From NCBI GenBank assembly GCA_045589495.1, contig JAZNPF010000041.1, positions 1 to 64,000 of the forward strand: a stretch of DNA of 64,000 bases, read 5' to 3'. This document shows positions 44,103 to 53,754 of the stretch, piece by piece. Numbering within the stretch: the stretch's first letter is position 1; each line of letters starts with the position of its first letter. The translations under genes and the position numbers were made by a program. The notes under the pieces are model-generated. The model did no database searches. It saw only the letters and a program-made list of their open reading frames with translations, and was not told the DNA's origin. The DNA is from SIG455 sp045589495 (GTDB taxonomy: Bacteria; Bacillota; Clostridia; UMGS1810).

Positions 44103-45311
44103 TTAATCTTCAATCAGCATATTGGTAAAGAGTTGTTTTTTTATTACCCCGTTATTTACTATCGCTGTCATTTTAGTCCCTGTATGGTTTTCAACAGAAA
44201 AATCATTAATTACAAAATTATCAATCACAGCATTTTCATCTATCTGAATTGTATGTACAGGGTTTGCATATTCCCTGCGATAAAGTCCGTTTATTGACAG
44301 GTGTTTTATGTTTGTTTCACTCTGTATCCATATAAACGGGAAATGAATATGTCTGTGTTCCCACATATGCACTTCATGAAATGGCAGACGCTCGGCTTTT
44401 GATGCATGAATATTATTAAGCGATATAGCATCAAAATATCCCGTTGTCTCGACAGAATAAAACTTTGTAAGACCAATACAATATTGATAGTAACTACCAA
44501 AAACATTGGAAATTGTTATATGTTCGATATTTTGCTGTACGGTAAGCAATCTTACTCCACTATGGCAGCTTTCCGCAAACAATCCATCTATCTCAATATT
44601 GGTAATATCGCCTCCTGAACCTTCATAGGCATTCAGTGCAACAAGGTCATCATAGCATGTACCTTTTATATTTCTAATTACACCATAATGGCATCCACCG
44701 TTAAGATGAATTCCATCCATGTTTATCGCATATGGATTTCCATCATTATAATCAAAATCTATATTCTCGACAGTGAAATACGATCCTGTATCAATCATAA
44801 CAGCAAAATTTGACGGATCCTTTAGTGTCATATTTGAAATCCTGAAATTTTTAACATTATAAAAAAGCATTATATGCCCAAGGAAATGTCTTTCATCAAA
44901 TTTTTCAGTTTGTATCGGGTTTGGATCTTGATTTTTATTATTGAAATTCCAGATGCCACCCTCAATTTCAAAATTACTACATACATCTTCAGCATCAGGC
45001 GAAAACTCGTCAATATAATACCACACATCCCTTTCTAACTGTGAAAGGCCGTCGCGGAGTCGCTTCTGAGGTTTATGCACTGTCTTATTCTTCAACATAA
45101 AACAGTTGGCTCCATCAGCGAGCATGATTTCTGCGTATCTTGGTAATTTTAATTTGAAGTTAGATGGGATTTCAATTGGTTTTGTAATCAGATACTTGTT
45201 TTCAGGGACAGGCAGGCAAACTTCACACCCACCGTTATCTATCATCTCCTGTATTGCAGGATAATCATCATGAATTCCATCTCCATACAATGTGAATTTA
45301 TATTCATTCAT
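44103..45311 (-). CDS. GH28-like right-handed beta-helix enzyme (polygalacturonase-type), cytoplasmic
   Basis: 402 residues and no signal peptide. It opens KFTLYGDGIHDDYPAIQEMID, a standard beta-helix start. Parallel beta-helix repeats then carry GH28-like catalytic positions: NMDGIHL (197-203), CYDDLVALNA with Asp-Asp 221-222, and ESCHSGVRLLT near 248-257 in place of the GHG segment. GH28 enzymes hydrolyse galacturonan or rhamnogalacturonan. Being intracellular, it probably acts on imported oligomers. Hexa-residue Trp/His changes around HEVHMWEHRHIHF are unusual. Confidence 0.75.
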   Translation of the reverse strand: MNEYKFTLYGDGIHDDYPAIQEMIDNGGCEVCLPVPENKYLITKPIEIPSNFKLKLPRYAEIMLADGANCFMLKNKTVHKPQKRLRDGLSQLERDVWYYIDEFSPDAEDVCSNFEIEGGIWNFNNKNQDPNPIQTEKFDERHFLGHIMLFYNVKNFRISNMTLKDPSNFAVMIDTGSYFTVENIDFDYNDGNPYAINMDGIHLNGGCHYGVIRNIKGTCYDDLVALNAYEGSGGDITNIEIDGLFAESCHSGVRLLTVQQNIEHITISNVFGSYYQYCIGLTKFYSVETTGYFDAISLNNIHASKAERLPFHEVHMWEHRHIHFPFIWIQSETNIKHLSINGLYRREYANPVHTIQIDENAVIDNFVINDFSVENHTGTKMTAIVNNGVIKKQLFTNMLIED

Positions 45312-45326
45312 AATAGTTTCGCCCTC

Positions 45327-46202
45327 CTATAAAAACAGTAATGTTCCTATGAAGCATATTACAATAGTCAAAATTTGTCTTGCAGAAAGTTTTTCATTAA
45401 ATACAATCATACCAGCAAAAGAAGTAAGAATTACAGATCCGCCCGTAATAAACGGATAAAGAACTGAGGCAGGAAGAGTTATAGCACCTATAAGCTGTAA
45501 CATATATGTAAGCCCATCAGCGAGCGAAGCAAACAGCATTATCCATACAGTAGACTTTATTGGGAGTTTCGGTTCTTTTCCTATCCCAATTTTTTTAATG
45601 TTTACAAGCATAATTAACATACAAATTATGGCCTTGAACAACATAACAATGAAAGCAAAATCTGTGGATGTCACAACCTCACTAACCGCACTTATCTGGT
45701 GTACCTTTGATGTAACACTCGAAATCCCGTTAAGCATAAATACCACTATGCAAAATATAAGTTGTTTTATATCCGGCTTTTCTTTTCCCATGTTAGAAAT
45801 TGCAATGGCAACTATAATTGCCGCAAGACCAATAGTGCGTAGAACCGTCAGTTCTTCATTTAAAAATATTACTCCAAAAATATATGGTACAGTCATACCA
45901 CCAGACATAAGAAAAATGGTATAAAGAGACATACTACCTTTTTCCATTATCTTGAATCCAATAAGTGTATACAATGTAATTACCGTAGCAAAAATTGCAG
46001 CCATTAAGCAAGAAAAAACTGTAAGTTTTATTTTAAAACCATTTATAAATAAAAACAGAACAGCAGAGAAAAATCCTGTAAGTGCATTATAAGTTAACCC
46101 TGCTTTTACAGATGTTCCTGACGTTTTCTGGTACATTTTTTGAAAAACAAAATTTGTAGCCAAGAATACATCCGCAATTAAAATAAGAATGTATGAATTC
46201 AT
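45327..46202 (-). CDS. EamA family transporter
   Basis: 291 residues, about ten hydrophobic helices, with two EamA halves (ILIADVFLATNFVFQKMYQK; LIFCIVVFMLNGISSVTSK). The end is typical (LTSFAGMIVFNEKLSARQILTIVICFIGTLLFL). It may export or exchange a breakdown product; the substrate is unknown. It lies 15 bp upstream of the GH28-like gene and is probably co-transcribed. Confidence 0.88.
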   Translation of the reverse strand: MNSYILILIADVFLATNFVFQKMYQKTSGTSVKAGLTYNALTGFFSAVLFLFINGFKIKLTVFSCLMAAIFATVITLYTLIGFKIMEKGSMSLYTIFLMSGGMTVPYIFGVIFLNEELTVLRTIGLAAIIVAIAISNMGKEKPDIKQLIFCIVVFMLNGISSVTSKVHQISAVSEVVTSTDFAFIVMLFKAIICMLIMLVNIKKIGIGKEPKLPIKSTVWIMLFASLADGLTYMLQLIGAITLPASVLYPFITGGSVILTSFAGMIVFNEKLSARQILTIVICFIGTLLFL

Positions 46203-46311
46203 ATTATTCTCCTTAAAACTATTTACGTTTTGTCAAATTAGAACTGTTTATATTTTTTATCTTCAGTCCTTATAGTCCCTTATATGACCTTGTACCTACG
46301 TAAGTGTCAAA

Positions 46312-48609
46312 TTAAAATATATCTGATTTTCTATACTCACCTGGTGAAATCCCCACAATTGTATTGAACACTCTTGAGAATGTCCTAAAACTTGAAAAGC
46401 CAACTCTATCCGCAACTTCGCTCGCTTTGATATTTGTATTTTTAAGAAAATGCTTTGCGTGTTCAATCCGTACGTTACTGATATATTCAGAAAGAGCAAT
46501 ACCCGTTTCCTTTTTAAATACGGTTGAAACATAGTTCGCACTTACATTAAATTGCTCTGCTATAAATGCAACATTTAAGTTATGGTCATTATAACTCATT
46601 TGAACGAAATTCATAATTCCATCAGACAATCTGTCTTCATTTTTTGATGAGGTTGATTTGGTTATATTACAAATTTGCTTAAAAACATTACATAATTCTT
46701 CCTCAATTGCCGCAATTGATTCATACGTATCAATCTTATCAAGCAAATCTGTTTTTTCAAGACTAATACTCTTAGCAACATACTCATTATCGTGCACAAC
46801 CTTAAAAATCGTTGCTACTATATCGAAAAACAAACATTTTGTTTTTAGAAAAGCAACATTTGAATTTTTAAAATTATTATTGAACACTTCTTTAAGAAGC
46901 ATTGAAGCATCATCATAATTACCAAATAGCAAGTAATTGATTAGCCTTTGTTCAACCCCAGCAGAATAAAGATATGTTTCCTCTTCTGTCAAAGCCATTT
47001 CCTCCATATCAGCATAATTTAAGAAATTATTATTTATTATACGGCATAATTGTATGAGTTCCGTTGCTTCGCGATAGCATACAGAAATATTTCTAAAATC
47101 TTCATAAACATTTGAAATCGCAACAGAAAATTTTACATTGGAAATAGATTTTACCATGTTCTGTGAAGTTAACAGGCGTTCACTAAGTTCTTCCGTATCT
47201 TCACATCTTTCCAAAGACAGAATAATATTGATTTCATTGCCATTTTCACAAAATGCAAATTCATATTTGTCTCTGATCAGATCCTGTATAACATTTTCAA
47301 TAATTATCTTTGATAAACTGATGTTTTCTTCTGAATTATTCTCTTCAAAAAAAAGATTGCTGCAATCCTCTATTTTCATTGACACAACGCAAAAATAATT
47401 ATTATTTATATTGATACCAAAATATTTCAGCTTTTGTTGAATGTCTGGTTGCAGTAATTCTTCGCCTTTCAGGACAGATGAAAGAAATGAATTTTTTGCA
47501 AGTTTTTTCTCTATTATCTGATATTGCGAATCATTTTTATATTCACTTATAATTTTTGACACAACAGACGTAAGATACTGATACTCATCAAGCTCAGTAT
47601 CGTATGCAAAATTCTGCGATAAAGTTTTGGTTATTTTTTTAATAGGTGTATAGTGCTTCTTTACACCATAATAAATAATCACGCCACCAATCAATACACA
47701 CAAAAGCAAACTATATATGTAGTTACGACTGGTATCTTTTACTTTCCCTAAAAACACATCTTCTGATATGCAAGAAACATATTTCAAATTGCACTGGGTG
47801 AGTTGCTGAGAAATAAGCACTTTTTTCTGTCCATTGTAAACAATATTGATTATGCTTTTATCGGGGGGTTCTTTAAGCGCTGAATTAACAGCAATAACAA
47901 ACCCATCATTCTCGTTACACACAATTACCTGATTCTCTTCAGTGACAAGACAAAGCACATTACTTTCGTTGCTTTCAGATAACAGAAAATCTTTTTTAAA
48001 TTCAACAATTATATTTGCCAGAAGATTATCATCGTCACCTATATCCATATATGAAAGTATATAGAATACGCTTCCATCACCCGCTTTATTAGGCACTGGC
48101 TGAACAACCAATTCTCCATAATACCTTTTTGTCATAAATTTATACCAATCATCAAAACTCTTAAATTTTTGACTGTAATGAGCATTATAAAAATTATTTA
48201 AATTTCCCGTGCCGTTCTGACCAACATAATAATCAATATTTTTATACACAACAAACACATTCTCTATATAAAAATCAAAACCACCGTAAATATATGACCT
48301 GTCAGTAGATAATTTATATCGTTGTTCATTTGTAAGTGTTCCATCAAGCAAAGACGCATCACGGAACTCTTCATTAAAAAATATTGTATTTACCATCTCA
48401 ACCACATTGGAAATGGTCGCATCAACATTTCTCACACGCCCGTTAAGATATTCAGCGTTATAATTGCTGATTTCTTCAACCAAAGAATTTTGAATACTTA
48501 CATAATTAATGCGATTGACAATATATGGAACAATTAAAACAAGAATATACGAGATCAAAAGACTTACAATGATTTTTTTGTTTCTTATTTTTGGGATAAA
48601 AATATTCAT
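46312..48609 (-). CDS. Membrane-bound AraC-family regulator with extracytoplasmic sensor (YesS-like)
   Basis: 765 residues. TM1 is at about 13-33 (VSLLISYILVLIVPYIV). An extracellular sensor domain of about 260 residues follows, then TM2 (YSLLLCVLIGGVIIYYGV) near 285-310. A cytoplasmic linker leads to a C-terminal AraC DNA-binding domain: DHNLNVAFIAEQFNVSANYVS, then ASEVADRVGFSSFRTFSRVF. The architecture matches YesS-type regulators of rhamnogalacturonan and other polysaccharide genes. It probably senses oligosaccharide outside and activates the island promoters. Confidence 0.9.
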   Translation of the reverse strand: MNIFIPKIRNKKIIVSLLISYILVLIVPYIVNRINYVSIQNSLVEEISNYNAEYLNGRVRNVDATISNVVEMVNTIFFNEEFRDASLLDGTLTNEQRYKLSTDRSYIYGGFDFYIENVFVVYKNIDYYVGQNGTGNLNNFYNAHYSQKFKSFDDWYKFMTKRYYGELVVQPVPNKAGDGSVFYILSYMDIGDDDNLLANIIVEFKKDFLLSESNESNVLCLVTEENQVIVCNENDGFVIAVNSALKEPPDKSIINIVYNGQKKVLISQQLTQCNLKYVSCISEDVFLGKVKDTSRNYIYSLLLCVLIGGVIIYYGVKKHYTPIKKITKTLSQNFAYDTELDEYQYLTSVVSKIISEYKNDSQYQIIEKKLAKNSFLSSVLKGEELLQPDIQQKLKYFGININNNYFCVVSMKIEDCSNLFFEENNSEENISLSKIIIENVIQDLIRDKYEFAFCENGNEINIILSLERCEDTEELSERLLTSQNMVKSISNVKFSVAISNVYEDFRNISVCYREATELIQLCRIINNNFLNYADMEEMALTEEETYLYSAGVEQRLINYLLFGNYDDASMLLKEVFNNNFKNSNVAFLKTKCLFFDIVATIFKVVHDNEYVAKSISLEKTDLLDKIDTYESIAAIEEELCNVFKQICNITKSTSSKNEDRLSDGIMNFVQMSYNDHNLNVAFIAEQFNVSANYVSTVFKKETGIALSEYISNVRIEHAKHFLKNTNIKASEVADRVGFSSFRTFSRVFNTIVGISPGEYRKSDIF

Positions 48610-48656
48610 TGTTAATCCCTCCTCGGCAATATTTAATAATTTATCTCACATTAAAT

Positions 48657-48684
48657 TTTATATTCTTTAATCCATTATTGTCAA
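48657..48684 (-). promoter_or_regulatory. Promoter of the YesS-like regulator
   Basis: Minus-strand TTGACA (48679-48684), a 16-bp spacer, then TATAAA (48657-48662), about 50 bp before the start. A 16-bp conserved motif abuts the -35 (see 48687). Confidence 0.8.
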
Positions 48685-48686
48685 CC

Positions 48687-48702
48687 GCTAAAACTTGGTG
48701 GA
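48687..48702 (-). promoter_or_regulatory. Conserved putative operator, copy 1
   Basis: TCCACCAAGTTTTAGC on the minus strand, directly upstream of the -35 of the YesS-like gene. A near-identical sequence, TCCACCAAAGTTTTGGC, lies in the divergent promoter region at 50143-50159. Confidence 0.5.
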
Positions 48703-48715
48703 TTAATGTCTATGT

Positions 48716-50080
48716 TTATTTATACATCGTAAGATAATGTGATGTAGCAGCGACCATTCTGTCAAACAATTCGCGTGCTTTTTCACGATTAAGACGAACA
48801 AGCGGATCATTAACAAATGCAAGGAATGCTTTATCAAGATTACGTTCTTCTATAGCTTCCATAAGTAACTGCTGGTTACCACTCTCACGGCTTATAAGAG
48901 GATAAATACTCTTAGGAATATCTCCCGCAACAACAGGAATAACTGAATTTGCGCTGAAAATTGAATTGGTTTCTACAACTGCGCCTTTTGGCAAGTTTGT
49001 AATTTGACCTCTGTTGGGAATATTTACATTTGTAATCAAGTCGCCAAGACCTAAGATAGCACGCATCTGCTTAACGCCTTCTTCACCTGTGGGGCTGAGA
49101 TCAACTTTTTCCTCTCCTCTAACCAGTTTCTCACTCAATTCGAGACGGCCTTTAAGATACTCTTTTCTCCAACTTACAGGAGTAAGACCAAATCCCCATT
49201 TAAGAACTGTTTCGGGATCTTTCAGATACCAGTCTCCGGGGCAGAACTCTGCCAAATGTCTGTCACCCGCAGCCGCTATGTATCCATATTTCATAAACAA
49301 ATCAAGTTTAACACGCTCTAACTGACGCCAGCAGTTATTAAGATGATTTGATTCGTGCTTAAAGTTATAGCCGTTTTCATAGTGCATATCGGCAAATTCC
49401 TTATATACGGGATAAATATCAATATTCTCATAACGAGCCGCAGTAATCCAAGTGAAATGATTAATACCTGTGAGTTCAATTTTAATGTCATCACGGCTTT
49501 CTGTATCAATATCTTTTATCTCTTTAAGTGCTTTTCTTAAAATATCTTTAACTTCATAAACCTCGTGACAGCATCCGTATGCTTTAATCTGCGGGAAAGC
49601 GTGATAAAGTGCATCTACAGAAAGAGTCATAGGATTTGTATAGTTAATTACCCATGCATCCGGACAATAATCACGGACAGCATACGCAATCTCTTCCATC
49701 ATAGGTACTGTTCTTAAAGCACGAATAATACCGCCGGGACCTACAGAATCACCAACTGACTGGTAAATGCCATATTCTTCGGGCAAATGTACATCGTATT
49801 CCATTTCATCGAATGTACCCGGTAAAATTGAGATTACAACAAAATCAGCATCTTTCATTGCTTCGCCAATAGTTTCTACGGCCTTGTATTCCCATTTTTC
49901 TCTTTCAATACTGTTACCAATGATTTCGTTATTCTTAGCAGCAGGGAAATCTATATCATAAAGATATACCTTACCACTCATATCTGTGGTTTTAGAAAGG
50001 TCGGACATAAGTGTCCACGCCCATATACGGCTACCACCGCCGATATATGCGATTTTCAAATTTTTTGCATCCATTGCCAT
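48716..50080 (-). CDS. Glycoside hydrolase family 4, alpha-galacturonidase-like (LplD type)
   Basis: 454 residues. The NAD-binding start is KIAYIGGGSRIWAWTLMSDL and VYLYDID. NYTNPMT at 146-152 and the metal-binding CHEVYE with Cys171 follow, then GINHFTW and the GH4 core. GH4 enzymes need NAD and Mn and cleave by oxidation at C3 and elimination. Closest recognisable relatives are LplD-type alpha-galacturonidases, fitting the galacturonate pathway here. It is divergent from an AraC gene. Confidence 0.85.
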   Translation of the reverse strand: MAMDAKNLKIAYIGGGSRIWAWTLMSDLSKTTDMSGKVYLYDIDFPAAKNNEIIGNSIEREKWEYKAVETIGEAMKDADFVVISILPGTFDEMEYDVHLPEEYGIYQSVGDSVGPGGIIRALRTVPMMEEIAYAVRDYCPDAWVINYTNPMTLSVDALYHAFPQIKAYGCCHEVYEVKDILRKALKEIKDIDTESRDDIKIELTGINHFTWITAARYENIDIYPVYKEFADMHYENGYNFKHESNHLNNCWRQLERVKLDLFMKYGYIAAAGDRHLAEFCPGDWYLKDPETVLKWGFGLTPVSWRKEYLKGRLELSEKLVRGEEKVDLSPTGEEGVKQMRAILGLGDLITNVNIPNRGQITNLPKGAVVETNSIFSANSVIPVVAGDIPKSIYPLISRESGNQQLLMEAIEERNLDKAFLAFVNDPLVRLNREKARELFDRMVAATSHYLTMYK

Positions 50081-50142
50081 AACTACTCCTCCTATTTAAT
50101 AGATACTTATATTTTATATGCTATCACAAAATAATAGTGCAG

Positions 50143-50159
50143 TCCACCAAAGTTTTGGC
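50143..50159 (+). promoter_or_regulatory. Conserved putative operator, copy 2 (divergent GH4/araC region)
   Basis: TCCACCAAAGTTTTGGC matches the motif at 48687-48702 except for one inserted A and one substitution. It contains the palindrome CCAAA.TTTGG (50147-50158). It lies midway between the GH4 and AraC genes. Confidence 0.5.
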
Positions 50160-50185
50160 ACAATTAAGATAATAGCACTGAAATA

Positions 50186-50213
50186 TTGACATTTTTAGTA
50201 TTTGTGATAAAAT
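50186..50213 (+). promoter_or_regulatory. Promoter of the AraC-family gene at 50236
   Basis: TTGACA (50186-50191), a 16-bp spacer, then TAAAAT (50208-50213). An inverted pair TATCACAAA (50122-50130) and TTTGTGATA (50201-50209) brackets the region, the second overlapping the -10, so autoregulation is plausible. Confidence 0.7.
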
Positions 50214-50235
50214 ATATAGTTAAGAGGTGAAAAAA

Positions 50236-51075
50236 ATGGAAAACTCTCATCAAATAGAAAACTTACATGGTGGAATTATTGTTGAACACACGAAATCAGA
50301 TGCACTAAACGAAGAACCGCAGGTTCATCTTCATAATTATCACGAATTGTACTTCCTTCTTTCTGGTGCGAGGCAATACTTTATCGAGCACACTATATAC
50401 AATGTTGAACCGGGCGAGCTTGTGATTGTTCCGAAAAACCACCTGCATTGTACCACAAAGCACTTATCCGCAGGATATGATCGTTATCTGATTTATTGCT
50501 CGGACGAATTTATAAAACCCGTAAAAGCATTATCAGCCAGTGATGAATTTGATAAGATTTTTAACAGCGGATGCATATCATTCTCTGTGTCCCAAAGCGA
50601 AAAAATCAAATCACTTATAATATCAATGGAACAGGAACTTAAATCCAATGACTCTTATTCACGATTAATTGTTGCAGGAAAACTGAACGAAATAATTTCA
50701 TATACATTACGTCACGGCAAGCCAAAACTTTATGAATCGGAAAAAACCGCATTAAGAATACAGAAAGTTGCAAGATACATAAGCGAAAATTACACGGAAG
50801 CCATTACGCTAAAAGATGCCGCCCAGAGGGCATATATGGACAGTTCTTATTTTTCACGCCAATTCAAAAAACTAACAGGATTGGGCTTTATAGAATATCT
50901 TACGGAAATCAGAATAAAAAAAGCAACAGAACTTGTGGACAACACCACATTGTCTGTAAATCAAATCGCTGAACAATGCGGTTTTTCTAGTGCAAATTAT
51001 TTTCGGGATGTATTCAGAAAACACTACAATATTTCACCCCTTGAATACAGAAAAAAGGTTTCTCCCACAAAGTGA
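50236..51075 (+). CDS. AraC family transcriptional regulator (cupin sensor)
   Basis: 279 residues from the ATG behind AAGAGGTG. The N-terminal cupin-like ligand domain has PQVHLHNYHELYFLLSGARQYF. The C-terminal tandem helix-turn-helix has AITLKDAAQRAYMDSSYFSRQFKKLTG and LSVNQIAEQCGFSSANYF, ending ISPLEYRK. It is the only plus-strand gene in this part of the island and is divergent from the GH4 gene, so it probably controls it. Confidence 0.93.
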   Translation: MENSHQIENLHGGIIVEHTKSDALNEEPQVHLHNYHELYFLLSGARQYFIEHTIYNVEPGELVIVPKNHLHCTTKHLSAGYDRYLIYCSDEFIKPVKALSASDEFDKIFNSGCISFSVSQSEKIKSLIISMEQELKSNDSYSRLIVAGKLNEIISYTLRHGKPKLYESEKTALRIQKVARYISENYTEAITLKDAAQRAYMDSSYFSRQFKKLTGLGFIEYLTEIRIKKATELVDNTTLSVNQIAEQCGFSSANYFRDVFRKHYNISPLEYRKKVSPTK

Positions 51076-51089
51076 GAGAAACCTTTTTT
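51051..51089. terminator. Bidirectional terminator between AraC and serine hydrolase genes
   Basis: 14-bp stem AAAAAAGGTTTCTC / GAGAAACCTTTTTT with an 11-nt loop. It overlaps the ends of both convergent genes and has T-tracts on both strands. Confidence 0.95.
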
Positions 51090-52558
51090 TATTCTGCTAT
51101 ACCAGATGCATATCCAGTATATTCATACATAAAATCCTCGGCAGTTTTTATCATAAACACTCCGAGTTCATCACCCTTAAATGCAAAGTGCATATGAAGT
51201 ATTCCCAGATATTTATCTATGATCTGTACTTTAATCAAGAAAGTCTTTTCGTCAATCCACGCAGCAGATGTTGCGCTGTCATACTTAATATCGGAGGCAA
51301 CAGTTCCAACTTCATCAGCATATCCCCATTGAGGGAATTTACCGAACACATTTTTACCTATCCCAAAAGGAAGTTCCTTATATCCCTGCTCGTTGGTATA
51401 GCACATAGTTCCCTCGTCGTCATTGAGCACGAACTTTATATTTTCGATACCCATAGGGTTTTTGTCCATAATGTAATTTCTGCCGTTTATCGTATCCGCT
51501 ACGGGAGAAGTTTTTTCACCTATTGCAACTGCGAGCTTAAGATCTGATATATACTCGGAAAGTTCATCTTGCGCCGCTGTATCTTTAGGTAACTCACCGT
51601 CGGACACCTTACGGATTATCATGTCAAAAAGGTTATCCATAACAATCTTCGGTGCATAATCCTTACCCTGATTTTCTGCATTGTATATGAACACTATATC
51701 TTTATCGGGTACGCATACGGCAAACTGACATCCCATACCGTCAAACATAAATGAATTATCGTATGTACGCCATATCTGATAGCCATATCCCTGCTGATTG
51801 TATTCGCAGTCATTCATATAGGCGGTTTCTATCTGCTTTGATGTGGCAGCGGTTACATATTCTTCATTGAGAATCTGCTCTCCGTTCCACTTGCCCTTAT
51901 TCATCATAAATTTAGCGACACGGAGAAGATCACGAGCAGTACACAGCAATGATGAATCACCCCACGTATGACCTCCAGGGCATTTCAGCATTTGTACATT
52001 TTCAGATACACCGATTTTATCAAACAATTTTTCTCTGAGATATTGAAGCAGTGTCTTGCCGGTTACTCTCTCCACCATAGTTCCAAGTATAAAAGAGCCC
52101 GTGCTGTCATACTGAAACAGTGTGCCGGCAGGTCTTGACTGCTCTGTCGGGTTCTCAAAATAATATCTTACTCTGTCATCGGGTTTATCATTGAACCAAT
52201 ATCGTTCCAGTTTAGCCGTACTCATCATAAGCATATTTCGGATTGTCTGACGGCGCATATTCTTATCGTTCTGTGCCTTCATCTCTTCGGGAAAATATTT
52301 ACCGATCTCATCATCAAGATTGATTTTACCGTCCTGCTCCAAAAACCCAACAGCAATAGCCACAAAACTTTTTGTAACAGAATACATTCTGTGATTAAAA
52401 TCCTTATTAAAGGGCTTCCAATATGCTTCGCATACCACATTATCTCCACGCATAAGAATCATATCATGTGTGGCAAGGCGAGAGCTTTCAAGTTTCTGCA
52501 TATACATTAGTATATCCTTTGAGCTGATGCCCATTTTCTCAGGTGTTGTATAATTCAT
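51089..52558 (-). CDS. Serine hydrolase, beta-lactamase/class C family (esterase-like)
   Basis: 489 residues without a signal peptide. The catalytic SxxK is in HRMYSVTKSFVAIAVG (Ser60, Lys63). The second motif, in FQYDSTGSFILGTMVERVTG, has YDS in place of YxN. It carries an extra C-terminal beta domain of about 150 residues. Members are esterases or peptidases rather than true beta-lactamases. In this context a cytoplasmic deacylase for modified oligosaccharides is likely. The next upstream gene is a GH43. Confidence 0.83.
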   Translation of the reverse strand: MNYTTPEKMGISSKDILMYMQKLESSRLATHDMILMRGDNVVCEAYWKPFNKDFNHRMYSVTKSFVAIAVGFLEQDGKINLDDEIGKYFPEEMKAQNDKNMRRQTIRNMLMMSTAKLERYWFNDKPDDRVRYYFENPTEQSRPAGTLFQYDSTGSFILGTMVERVTGKTLLQYLREKLFDKIGVSENVQMLKCPGGHTWGDSSLLCTARDLLRVAKFMMNKGKWNGEQILNEEYVTAATSKQIETAYMNDCEYNQQGYGYQIWRTYDNSFMFDGMGCQFAVCVPDKDIVFIYNAENQGKDYAPKIVMDNLFDMIIRKVSDGELPKDTAAQDELSEYISDLKLAVAIGEKTSPVADTINGRNYIMDKNPMGIENIKFVLNDDEGTMCYTNEQGYKELPFGIGKNVFGKFPQWGYADEVGTVASDIKYDSATSAAWIDEKTFLIKVQIIDKYLGILHMHFAFKGDELGVFMIKTAEDFMYEYTGYASGIAE

Positions 52559-52590
52559 TTCTATCTCTCCTTATATGTTTTATTTTACAC

Positions 52591-53604
52591 TTACTCGCCT
52601 GACGGTGGAGTATATTCCACATCTGCCTTAACAGGAACTCCTACGTGAGGAAATCCCGTTTCATCAAAGAATACTTTCTGGCAATGACAATATCTATCCA
52701 TAGGTTCTGCCTCGGGATCAGATTTTTTCAGGCAATGATGACAAATCCAAAGTTCTGTTTTGTCAGGTGAGTAGAAAAATGTAGCATGCCCCGGACCATA
52801 GTTACCATTACCTTTTGTCATAAAAGGCACGCTGTATTTAATCCACGAATCCGCTGACATAATGTCATCGCCTACAAATTCTAAAATTCCCAACACATAG
52901 TCATCGCTCCAGCATCCATTGCCGGAATAGACAATAAACAATCTATCGTCTTTTTCTATAAAATACGAACCCTCGTTTATAATGAACCCTTTATCATACG
53001 GAGGAACAAGTTCCCAGTCATATTGTGGTTCAGCGATTATTTCATATGCGCCAATCGGTTCAACAGGACTTTTAAGTTCCTGAATGACAACTGCCTGGCC
53101 ATGATCATCTACAACGGAATAACTGATATAAAGTTTATTATTCTTTTTATCCTGATAAATTGTAGGATCTATGGCGTACAAATCAGGATTAATATGAGCA
53201 GCCAGTTCAAAACCATCAAAGGGATCCTCTGTTTTTGCTCTTAAGCATATTACATGCTTCGTACCATCAGTTTCACTCCTGCAAGTGCTTGTATATATAT
53301 ACCACATTCCGTCTATAAAGTGCATCTCAGGAGCCCAGAAATATCCATAGGTATTGTCCTCTGCATTTGCTTCATAGACTACGTTAGACTCTCCAGTAAA
53401 AATATCGGCAAGTTTTTCTGAACGGTGCATGATGATTTTCATACTTTTACAATCCGCACCTGTGGTATGTATAGCATAATAGCAGTTATGTTTATCAGAA
53501 AAAACAATGCATGGGTCCGGTGTGTTGTATTCTCTTGTGAGCGGGTTTTTATAACCACTTGGATGTCTCTGATATTCAAATTTATAATTTTCGTTTTTTC
53601 TCAC
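52591..53604 (-). CDS. Glycoside hydrolase family 43 (arabinofuranosidase/xylosidase type)
   Basis: 337 residues from a GTG with GAGG nine bases upstream; an in-frame GTG five codons earlier is possible. It is a five-bladed beta-propeller with the three acidic residues in NTPDPCIVF (base), LYAIDPTIY (pKa modulator) and FIINEGSYF (acid), plus FWAPEMHF. No signal peptide, so it acts on imported oligosaccharides, probably removing arabinose side chains of pectin. It is probably co-transcribed with the serine hydrolase 32 bp downstream. Confidence 0.9.
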   Translation of the reverse strand: MRKNENYKFEYQRHPSGYKNPLTREYNTPDPCIVFSDKHNCYYAIHTTGADCKSMKIIMHRSEKLADIFTGESNVVYEANAEDNTYGYFWAPEMHFIDGMWYIYTSTCRSETDGTKHVICLRAKTEDPFDGFELAAHINPDLYAIDPTIYQDKKNNKLYISYSVVDDHGQAVVIQELKSPVEPIGAYEIIAEPQYDWELVPPYDKGFIINEGSYFIEKDDRLFIVYSGNGCWSDDYVLGILEFVGDDIMSADSWIKYSVPFMTKGNGNYGPGHATFFYSPDKTELWICHHCLKKSDPEAEPMDRYCHCQKVFFDETGFPHVGVPVKADVEYTPPSGE

Positions 53605-53720
53605 TGTTTTAAACCTCACAAAATTTAAAGTTTCTGTAATGTAACCGTTTTCATATACAAAACCACAGATTTCTCATCATAACGTCGTAGTAAGAATTTT
53701 AGAAAAAATTTAATTTATGT

Positions 53721-53745
53721 CCATAGCATTGAATAAATGCTATGG
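53721..53745 (-). terminator. Hairpin after the SGNH esterase gene
   Basis: 10-bp stem CCATAGCATT / AATGCTATGG with a 5-nt loop directly after the SGNH gene stop. The AT-rich tail makes it a likely terminator for the gene at 53755-54798. Confidence 0.72.
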
Positions 53746-53754
53746 GCTTGCAAC

